Shown: positions 5,596-10,562 of the stretch, piece after piece | How positions within the stretch are numbered: the stretch's first letter is position 1 | Layout: each line of letters starts with the position of its first letter | DNA from: Candidatus Buchananbacteria bacterium | GTDB lineage: Bacteria > Patescibacteriota > Patescibacteriia > 2-01-FULL-39-33 | Direction: 5' to 3' | NCBI GenBank assembly: GCA_903859075.1 | Contig: CAIOLF010000019.1 | Location: forward strand, 1 to 12,666 | Length of the DNA stretch: 12,666 nucleotides | Notes under the pieces: generated by a model | The model's input: only the letters and a program-made list of their open reading frames with translations | Told to the model about the DNA's origin: nothing | The model's database searches: none | Program-made: the position numbers and the translations under genes

Positions 5596-6588
5596 CTATT
5601 TATCTAAATACTTAGCTACATTCGCCAGATGCTCATCATATGTCTTGGCGTAAACCGCCTTGCCCTCTTTGGTGTGGATGAAATAATAATACTCATTAGG
5701 CGTCGGATAAATAACGGCTTTAATCGCTGTAAGTCCCGGATTGTCTATAGGCCCCGGGGGCAGACCGCGATATTTGTAAGTATTATAAGGTGAGTCAATT
5801 GCCAAATCAGCGGCTGTCGGACGGGTCAGTCCCTTGCCGGTAACATAATTGACAGTGGCGTCGGACTGCAAGGCAATTCCTTTGGCAATTCTCTTGGAAA
5901 AAACGTCAGCGATCAATTTCATATCCTTTTCATTGTTGGCCTCGCCCTCAACGATTGAAGCCATAGTCAGTACCTGCGGCAAATCTAAGCTTTTACTTTT
6001 TATATCCGAGCGCATTTCCGAAGTTAATTTCTTATCAAAATTATCCAGGGCTTTTTTGATAATATCCTCGGATGAGGCATCGCTGAAAATCCGGTAAGTA
6101 TCGGGAAAAATGAATCCTTCCAGCGTCTGTGCCTTCACTCCGCTCAAAAAATCATACTGGCTTTTCCATTTATCCAGATTCGTTGCCGCCAAAAACTCAT
6201 CCTTTGATACTATCCCCTTGTCTGACAAATATTTCGCAATTTCCCGATTATTCCAGCCCTCAATAAAAGTAATGTTCTTTTCTTTGCTAATATTTTTTTC
6301 CGTCTCCAAACTTTTAATAAGATTAGAGATGTTTAGATTGGCTTCTAGCTGATGGTTGCCGGCAACAAATTTATTTTCTGCGCCGGTCAGTTTGGCATAA
6401 AGCCGGAAGGTCCAGACGCTGCCGATTAATCTGCTCTCTTGCAGATTCTTGGCAATAATCTTGGTGCTCTCCCCTTTTTCAATGGTAAAAATCGTTGCCG
6501 GCTGCTTATTGGATTTCATAATCTGGTAGCCGAAAACCGCCCCAAAAATAATCAGGATGACGATAATAAGCTTGATTAATGCTCTCAT
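5596..6588 (-). CDS. mltG: Endolytic murein transglycosylase MltG
   Basis: MltG cleaves nascent glycan strands and so sets chain length in peptidoglycan synthesis, acting from the outer face of the cytoplasmic membrane. A single N-terminal transmembrane helix (residues 5-21) is followed by a LysM-like region at about 32-95, then the YceG-like catalytic domain. Conserved blocks are LEGFIFPDTY (156-165), TMASIVEGEA (208-217; Glu214 aligns with the catalytic Glu of E. coli MltG), LQSDATVNY (240-248) and YNTYKYRGLPPGPIDNPG (268-285). The C-terminus has the usual YYFIHTKEGKAVYAKTYDEH. A length of 330 is normal. It lies 33 bp after uppP on the same strand, a sensible pairing of lipid-carrier recycling with glycan processing. 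The start at 6588 places the membrane helix directly at the N-terminus. Confidence 0.96.
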   Translation of the reverse strand: MRALIKLIIVILIIFGAVFGYQIMKSNKQPATIFTIEKGESTKIIAKNLQESRLIGSVWTFRLYAKLTGAENKFVAGNHQLEANLNISNLIKSLETEKNISKEKNITFIEGWNNREIAKYLSDKGIVSKDEFLAATNLDKWKSQYDFLSGVKAQTLEGFIFPDTYRIFSDASSEDIIKKALDNFDKKLTSEMRSDIKSKSLDLPQVLTMASIVEGEANNEKDMKLIADVFSKRIAKGIALQSDATVNYVTGKGLTRPTAADLAIDSPYNTYKYRGLPPGPIDNPGLTAIKAVIYPTPNEYYYFIHTKEGKAVYAKTYDEHLANVAKYLDK

Positions 6589-6621
6589 ATTTTTAAATTA
6601 TTAATAATATCCTATTATTAT

Positions 6622-7443
6622 TTACCTGAAAATCACCCAAATCACTATAATCAGGCCCAAGATTATCCGGTACCAGGCAAAAGGCCTCAGTGTGTGCTTG
6701 GAAAAATAGCGCAGCAGATACTTAACCGAAAAATACCCCGAGATGGCTGCAGCTAAAAAGCCGACTGCCAAAATTTTATAAGGCAAGGCGTGCCAGTCCG
6801 AGATGTCTTTGGCAGAGACCAGGCCAGCGCCCAAAATAGCCGGTACCGACAATAAAAAAGAAAATCTGGCCGCGTCCGATCTTTTTAAATTTTTCCATAA
6901 ACCTGCTATAATAGTAATACCGGAACGAGAGGTGCCAGGGATAAGCGCCGTGGCCTGGGCGCAACCCAGAATAAAGGCCTCTTTTTTATTCATTTCCGCC
7001 AACGTCTTGTTCTGCTTAGCATACTTCTCTGCTATAAAAAAGAGAACGGCCACACCGATAAGCATAGTAGCGACGATAAGCGGAGCGATCGGACTATTAT
7101 GAAGGTTTTTTTCAATTAAGCGGTCAAATAAATAGCCCAGGATGCCGGCGGGAATAGTGCCGATGATCACCAGCCAAGCCAAACGCTGGTTATAATTCTG
7201 GGCCAAATTCCGATTAGCCAGGCTGGAAAAAAATCCCCTGATTACCTTGAGAATATCTTTATATAACACGATAATGAGAGCAAGCGCGGTGCCAAGATGC
7301 AGAGTAACGTCAAAAAGGACATTATCAGGGAGATTGAAACGGAACATATCATGGAAGATTATCAGATGTCCGGAGCTGGAAACAGGTATAAATTCAGCAA
7401 CGCCCTGAATCAGACCGGCGATAATAGCAAAAAAATATTGCAT
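6622..7443 (-). CDS. uppP: Undecaprenyl-diphosphatase UppP (BacA)
   Basis: UppP dephosphorylates undecaprenyl diphosphate to regenerate the lipid carrier for peptidoglycan and other surface polymers; excess enzyme confers bacitracin resistance. The protein has 273 residues, the usual size, and is strongly hydrophobic with about eight membrane segments. Both catalytic motifs are intact: GVAEFIPVSSSGH (14-26), with the acidic residue and serine-rich stretch, and ALIPGTSRSGITI (166-178), with the essential arginine. The start at 7443 gives the family's standard opening (MQYFFAIIAGLIQG). It begins a probable uppP-mltG-AMMECR1 unit and is divergent from the YuiD-like gene at 7511 across a 67-bp AT-rich gap with no Shine-Dalgarno motif. 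Confidence 0.97.
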   Translation of the reverse strand: MQYFFAIIAGLIQGVAEFIPVSSSGHLIIFHDMFRFNLPDNVLFDVTLHLGTALALIIVLYKDILKVIRGFFSSLANRNLAQNYNQRLAWLVIIGTIPAGILGYLFDRLIEKNLHNSPIAPLIVATMLIGVAVLFFIAEKYAKQNKTLAEMNKKEAFILGCAQATALIPGTSRSGITIIAGLWKNLKRSDAARFSFLLSVPAILGAGLVSAKDISDWHALPYKILAVGFLAAAISGYFSVKYLLRYFSKHTLRPFAWYRIILGLIIVIWVIFR

Positions 7444-7510
7444 AAATTATTAAAGACTATTAATTTTAAATTCCAATTTTTCCTAATTCTTAATTTTTAA
7501 TTAATTATTT

Positions 7511-7948
7511 ATGTACACATTATTCATTATACCAGTTTTGGTCGGATTTATCACGCAGATTGTCAAGTTGGCCATTGATGGTATTCCAAAAAATCTGAAT
7601 TGGCGGCATATTTTTTTCGATTATGGCGGGATGCCATCATCCCATACCGCCTTAGTCGCCTCTCTTGCCACCGTCATTGCTTTGCGCGAAGGCCTGGATA
7701 GTGCCGCTTTTGCCGTTTCTTTTATTCTGATGGTGTTAGTAATCCGTGATGCCGCTGGTTTGCGACGCGAGTTGAGCCGCAACGCCATTCTTACCAACCT
7801 AGTAGCTAAAGAAGTTTTTAAGGGAAAAAAATCTGACTATGAAAAATTATCAGAGTGCGTCGGGCATACTTTTTCTCAGATTATTGCCGGATTAATAATC
7901 GGCGTCGCTCTGGCGACCTTCTTTTACTGGTTATTTATTATATTTTAA
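7511..7948 (+). CDS. Divergent PAP2 family membrane protein (YuiD/DUF212-like)
   Basis: The 145-residue integral membrane protein belongs to the divergent PAP2 (DUF212, YuiD) family, related to acid phosphatases and vanadium haloperoxidases. GGMPSSHTA at 39-47 is the family's version of the SGH motif. RDAAGLRRELS (79-89) and GHTFSQIIAG (118-127, with the His that would correspond to the nucleophile motif) are conserved. Four hydrophobic segments are visible (about 3-20, 44-60, 65-80 and 122-145). No substrate is established for the family. Its position head-to-head with uppP suggests, as inference only, that it handles a polyprenyl or other lipid phosphate. Transcription probably ends at the hairpin with T7 at 8078-8100. 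Confidence 0.9.
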   Translation: MYTLFIIPVLVGFITQIVKLAIDGIPKNLNWRHIFFDYGGMPSSHTALVASLATVIALREGLDSAAFAVSFILMVLVIRDAAGLRRELSRNAILTNLVAKEVFKGKKSDYEKLSECVGHTFSQIIAGLIIGVALATFFYWLFIIF

Positions 7949-7955
7949 TCAGGGG

Positions 7956-8037
7956 CGATGCTAATATACGAATTCATACTAATGATACGAATTGAATTCA
8001 TTAGTATAATTAGCATACATTTAGTATATTAGCATCG
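7956..8037. repeat. 82-bp nested inverted repeat
   Basis: The outer arms CGATGCTAATATAC (7956-7969) and GTATATTAGCATCG (8024-8037) are a perfect 14-bp inverted repeat. Inside, ATACTAATGA (7976-7985) and TCATTAGTAT (7998-8007) form a second perfect 10-bp pair, and ATACGAATT occurs twice in direct orientation. The whole can fold as a long AT-rich cruciform or RNA hairpin. It fills the gap between convergent genes. No coding sequence or T-run is associated. It may be a miniature mobile or dispersed element, or an RNA 3'-end structure. Confidence 0.75.
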
Positions 8038-8042
8038 GTAAA

Positions 8043-8903
8043 TCATTTTTGACATTTAGGACAATAATGCGTCCCCCGTCCGCCCAGGCGGACTTTTTTT
8101 ATTGTTCCACCACAACGCCGGCATTTTTCCCCTTCTCGGCCGTAAACTTTGAGATATGGCATCATGCCGCCTTTAGTGCCATTGCTGCGCACGTAATTAT
8201 CGGCGGAAGTGCCGCCCTTGCTGATGGCAAATTTCAGAATCCTGGGGATAACAGTGAATAATTCTTTAATTTCTTTTTCTTTCAAACTTCCGGCGCGGCG
8301 TGTCGGCAAAATTTTGGCCGCAAACAGTGATTCATCGGCGTAAATATTGCCAATGCCGGCTATTTTCTGCTGGTCCATCAATAGCTGCTTGATTTTTTTC
8401 TTGGGGCTGCGCTTGATTATCGCTCTGAAATTCTCCAGCGTATATTCTTTATCAAACGGCTCCACGCCGAATTTTTGGCGCGCCAATTCCCTTTCCAGAT
8501 TGCTGGCGTATTTTACCCAGCCGAATTTGCGGATGTCATTGAAATATAATACTGAGCCGTCGGTAAAAGATATGATTACGTGTGAAAATTTGTTGGGTAA
8601 TGCTCCCACTACTCCAATCGGGTGGCCACCCGATATTTTTTTTCCACTTTTAGCAACATACACCAATTGGCCCGTCATTTTAAGATGGATTAAAATATTA
8701 TGATCGCCGCCTAGATCGATATCGATCATCTTGCCGCGCCGCTTGACGGCCTTGATCGTCTTACCTTTGCTTTTATCAATTAAAACTTTCGGCGACGGTT
8801 GGGCCGATCTGGTCGCGTCAACTTTGACGTCCTTGATTTTTTTGCCTTTGATTTTCCTGTTGAGTTCGCTGACGATGGTTTGTACTTCGGGGAGTTCGGG
8901 CAT
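8043..8903 (-). CDS. mutM: Formamidopyrimidine-DNA glycosylase Fpg
   Basis: MutM excises 8-oxoguanine and ring-opened purines from DNA and nicks the abasic site (beta,delta-elimination). The start MPELPEV gives the catalytic Pro (second codon) and Glu3 after Met removal. Lys58 in KRRGKMIDIDL matches the conserved lysine that contacts the DNA phosphate. LIHLKMTGQL (71-80), DIRKFGWV (123-130) and the helix-two-turn-helix GIGNIYADESLF (183-194) are intact. The C-terminal zinc finger has Cys261, Cys264, Cys281 and Cys284 with the R-T-Y-CP-CQ ending. A length of 286 is normal. It stops with TGA, showing the standard code. It is 50 bp after the Nudix gene on the same strand; the gap holds ATTAAGAATT repeats. 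Its 3' end also encodes a plus-strand terminator. Confidence 0.97.
   Translation of the reverse strand: MPELPEVQTIVSELNRKIKGKKIKDVKVDATRSAQPSPKVLIDKSKGKTIKAVKRRGKMIDIDLGGDHNILIHLKMTGQLVYVAKSGKKISGGHPIGVVGALPNKFSHVIISFTDGSVLYFNDIRKFGWVKYASNLERELARQKFGVEPFDKEYTLENFRAIIKRSPKKKIKQLLMDQQKIAGIGNIYADESLFAAKILPTRRAGSLKEKEIKELFTVIPRILKFAISKGGTSADNYVRSNGTKGGMMPYLKVYGREGEKCRRCGGTIKKVRLGGRGTHYCPKCQK
8078..8100 (+). terminator. Plus-strand intrinsic terminator inside the mutM 3' end
   Basis: GTCCGCC-CA-GGCGGAC (8078-8093) is a perfect 7-bp GC-rich stem followed by seven T on the plus strand. It would end transcription of the convergent YuiD-like gene, 130 bp after its stop. On the minus strand the same bases encode the KKVRLGG part of the MutM zinc finger, so the terminator is overprinted on coding sequence. 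Confidence 0.7.
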
Positions 8904-8906
8904 CTT

Positions 8907-8950
8907 CGTTCAATTAAGAATTATTAATTAAGAATTAAGAATCAATTACA
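8907..8950. repeat. Iterated ATTAAGAATT words between Nudix gene and mutM
   Basis: The 50-bp gap contains three near-direct copies of AATTAAGAAT. Similar iterated A/T words fill 5530-5562 (TTTTCAATTTCTAATTTTCAA) and 7463-7505 (variants of AATTCTTAATTTTTAATTAA). No hairpin or promoter consensus is obvious. They look like slippage-prone spacer sequence. Confidence 0.4.
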
Positions 8951-8953
8951 AAA

Positions 8954-9475
8954 TTACTTTCTCAGCGGTGAATTCTTTATAATCTCGTCTTCATCCCCGC
9001 CTTTTAGTATTTTATCCACCATTTCTATTTCCTCAAAGATGCCGTCTATCAAATCATGATTTTTGCACTCCTCGCAGGTCGCCCAGGCGAATTCAATGCT
9101 GTCTTCATCAAGGGCCACCTCGCCGGAAACATATTGCGCGTAAAAACTAAGCACAATTAGCGGTATACCATCTGGACGGATAAGTGTCATATCCAACAGA
9201 TATCTCACTTTATCAATTTCCAGATTTACTTCTTCTTTAATTTCTCGCATTAATGATCTTTCAATCGCAAAATACCAATGTCCACCGGTAGTGGTCTGCG
9301 GAGCATTAATATAATCATCCGTTTCCAATCCGCCGCCGGGCACCGTCCATTTGCCAGGAAACGCTTTTTTTGCCAAGCTTCTCTTAGTAATCAAGTACTC
9401 AAAATCATCGCCGCGCTTACGATAGATAATCGCCGTGGAGTCGATGCGATGCATTTCTTTGTTTTGGATTTCCAT
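8954..9475 (-). CDS. Nudix hydrolase with a split Nudix box
   Basis: Nudix enzymes hydrolyse nucleoside diphosphates linked to another moiety, using the GX5EX7REUXEEXGU box to bind magnesium. The core is here: DSTAIIYRKRG opens the fold, WTVPGGGLETDD (43-54) gives the first half of the box, and MREIKEEVNL (76-85) the second half with the catalytic REIKEE. Between them lie 22 residues (55-76) where the canonical box has 7, so about 15 residues (YINAPQTTTGGHWYF region) are inserted, and the usual Gly after EE is Asn84. This arrangement resembles a Nudix subfamily I have seen in other bacteria; the substrate is unknown. The gene is 6 bp after DUF1653 and 50 bp before mutM. A MutT-like role with MutM is possible but not shown. 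Confidence 0.88.
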   Translation of the reverse strand: MEIQNKEMHRIDSTAIIYRKRGDDFEYLITKRSLAKKAFPGKWTVPGGGLETDDYINAPQTTTGGHWYFAIERSLMREIKEEVNLEIDKVRYLLDMTLIRPDGIPLIVLSFYAQYVSGEVALDEDSIEFAWATCEECKNHDLIDGIFEEIEMVDKILKGGDEDEIIKNSPLRK

Positions 9476-9481
9476 ATGGTT

Positions 9482-9679
9482 TTAGGTTATAAATTCAAAT
9501 CTCGGGACTTTCCGACCGTCCACCTCTACTTCTTCTTCAAACATAGCAATCGGCCGCGCCCACAATTCGCCTTCATGACGGTATATCACCAATTCCTCCA
9601 GTGTCTCGCTGTGCTTGGCCACGCCGATTACCTCCACTTCCATGCCCTTGAAATGTTTGTATTTTCCCAGTTTGATCAT
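9482..9679 (-). CDS. DUF1653 family protein
   Basis: The 65-residue protein matches the DUF1653 pattern along its whole length: GKYKHFKGMEVEVIGVA near the start, then HSETLEELVIYRHEGELWARP (23-43), MFEEEVEVDG and PRFEFI at the end. The family is small, usually 60-80 residues, and functionally uncharacterised, with an SH3-like all-beta fold implied by the alternating strand pattern. It lies 2 bp after the histidine-phosphatase gene and 6 bp before the Nudix gene, so the three are almost certainly co-transcribed. DUF1653 domains often occur beside or fused to Nudix proteins (my recollection), which fits a shared but unknown nucleotide-related role. Confidence 0.9.
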   Translation of the reverse strand: MIKLGKYKHFKGMEVEVIGVAKHSETLEELVIYRHEGELWARPIAMFEEEVEVDGRKVPRFEFIT

Positions 9680-9681
9680 AA

Positions 9682-10215
9682 TTATTCTAAATTATAAATC
9701 CAGCCCGGCTGCCACTTCCATGGCGCCGGAATAATGACTTCTAGAGGAACTTTATTGATCAGATTTTCCAAGCCGTACTGCGTGGCGCGATGGCCGATGA
9801 CCATGAGTGTTTTGCCATCATAATTTTTTTTCAAATCATCGAGGAACTCTTTCATTCTTTGAGTTGTCTGCTCGTAGCTTTCGCCGTTGGGAAACGGCGT
9901 CGTGATTCTCTGCGGCTTTTCTTTATCGACCTCCTCGCTCGGCGCGCCGTTTAAATCGCCATAATTGCATTCGCGTAATCGAGCGTCTTTAATAATAGGG
10001 ATATTGCTGTCGCCAAAGGCAATCTCTGCTGAATGCACTGCCCGTATCAAATCAGAACAAAACACAGCGTCGAGATTCCTATCTACACTTCTCTCTCCCA
10101 GCTCTTTTGATTGCTGCAGTCCCAGCTCCGACAAATCAACATCTTTCCAACCGGATGAGATATGGGCTTCATTATCGGTAGTCGTTGAATGCGATTCAAA
10201 GATTATTTTTACCAT
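9682..10215 (-). CDS. Histidine phosphatase family protein with altered RHG motif
   Basis: The histidine phosphatase (phosphoglycerate mutase-like) fold is recognisable: IIFESHSTTTDNE at the start, then GWKDVDLSELGLQQSKELG (22-40), SDLIRAVHSAE (54-64), LRECNYGDLNG (80-90) and MVIGHRATQYGLE (138-150). His9 (expected nucleophile), Arg58, Glu82 (candidate acid) and His142 are present. The catalytic RHG tripeptide is SHS: the arginine before the nucleophile is serine and the glycine is serine. The phosphate pocket is thus altered, although His-x-T-T-x-DN variants seem to form a real subfamily. A small-molecule phosphatase is likely; the substrate is unknown. A length of 177 is short but normal for the family. 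The gene is 8 bp from the end of a truncated ASCH-like fragment and 2 bp before DUF1653. I see no Shine-Dalgarno motif. Confidence 0.88.
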   Translation of the reverse strand: MVKIIFESHSTTTDNEAHISSGWKDVDLSELGLQQSKELGERSVDRNLDAVFCSDLIRAVHSAEIAFGDSNIPIIKDARLRECNYGDLNGAPSEEVDKEKPQRITTPFPNGESYEQTTQRMKEFLDDLKKNYDGKTLMVIGHRATQYGLENLINKVPLEVIIPAPWKWQPGWIYNLE

Positions 10216-10223
10216 ATTAAAAT

Positions 10224-10295
10224 TTAATACATCTTAACGCCATTAGGCACTGGCGTCAGTCCCCAGGACTTGCGCATGATGGCTAAATGCTCCAT
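10224..10295 (-). pseudogene. Truncated N-terminus of an ASCH-like gene
   Basis: A 23-codon reading frame encodes MEHLAIMRKSWGLTPVPNGV and ends at TAA. The opening MEHLAIMRKSWGLT closely resembles the start of a family of small ASCH-like proteins in environmental and Patescibacterial genomes, in which KIL-G-K-IESRWY normally follows. Here that part is absent in all frames, and the sequence runs straight into the histidine-phosphatase gene 8 bp later. ACGCCA/TGGCGT arms (10237-10242, 10251-10256) form a small hairpin at the break. A deletion remnant is the likely reading; a functional micropeptide is possible but unsupported. The family assignment is from memory. Confidence 0.5.
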
Positions 10296-10325
10296 AAATT
10301 ATTTTATTTTCCTAAACCACTGCCA

Positions 10326-10478
10326 TTATTTTTGCAGCGTCTTCTCAAAATCTCGGTAGCACTTCATACATAAATGGAACTTTTTAACATTATTTTTCTT
10401 ATCAGGCGGACTTAACAATATCGCCCCGAATTCGAGCAATTCCTTTTTGCATTTATCACATTTTGGTTTTATGGCCAT
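10326..10478 (-). CDS. Small zinc-ribbon-like protein (50 aa)
   Basis: The frame begins ATGGCC at 10478 and ends TAA at 10326, encoding 50 residues. Cys7-x2-Cys10 (KCDKC) and Cys37-x2-Cys40 (LCMKC) make a complete four-cysteine zinc ribbon; between them lie a short hydrophobic segment (FGAILLSPP) and a lysine-rich loop (DKKNNVKK). The tail is basic. The protein is too small for an enzyme; nucleic-acid or protein binding is plausible. Closely similar small proteins occur in Patescibacteria as I recall, without known function. CACGGGAAATAAT upstream gives a weak GGGAA ribosome site. The gene starts one base after the stop of a SEC-C-like remnant, downstream of secA on the same strand. Confidence 0.78.
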   Translation of the reverse strand: MAIKPKCDKCKKELLEFGAILLSPPDKKNNVKKFHLCMKCYRDFEKTLQK

Positions 10479-10479
10479 A

Positions 10480-10548
10480 TTATTTCCCGTGACACTGTTT
10501 GAATTTTTTACCGCTGCCGCCAGCCAGAGGCGGACTCCGCTTATTTAC
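10480..10548 (-). pseudogene. Remnant of a SEC-C (SecA-tail) motif
   Basis: Downstream of secA, in a different frame, the minus strand encodes GGSGKKFKQCHGK and stops with TAA at 10480. This is the canonical C-terminal SEC-C ending of SecA and related proteins (CPCGSGKKYKKCHGK) without its first two cysteines. It has no start codon. It is preceded by a short GC-rich hairpin-forming stretch (GCGGAGTCCGC and CCGCC...GGCGG arms at 10511-10541). The DNA is clearly alike to the real secA tail (GGTAAA-ATTCAAA-GTGTCACGG). It could be a duplicated secA end or a relic of another SEC-C gene. Confidence 0.65.
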
Positions 10549-10562
10549 TTAATATAAATACA

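Noticed and set aside
9278..9697. Plus-strand open frame opposite the Nudix and DUF1653 genes (139 codons)
   Set aside because: Both minus-strand genes match known families in full, so this frame is a shadow.
10216..10562. tRNA or other structured RNA in the secA downstream region
   Set aside because: No cloverleaf or T-loop motif is visible; the stretch is explained by a small coding gene and two gene remnants.
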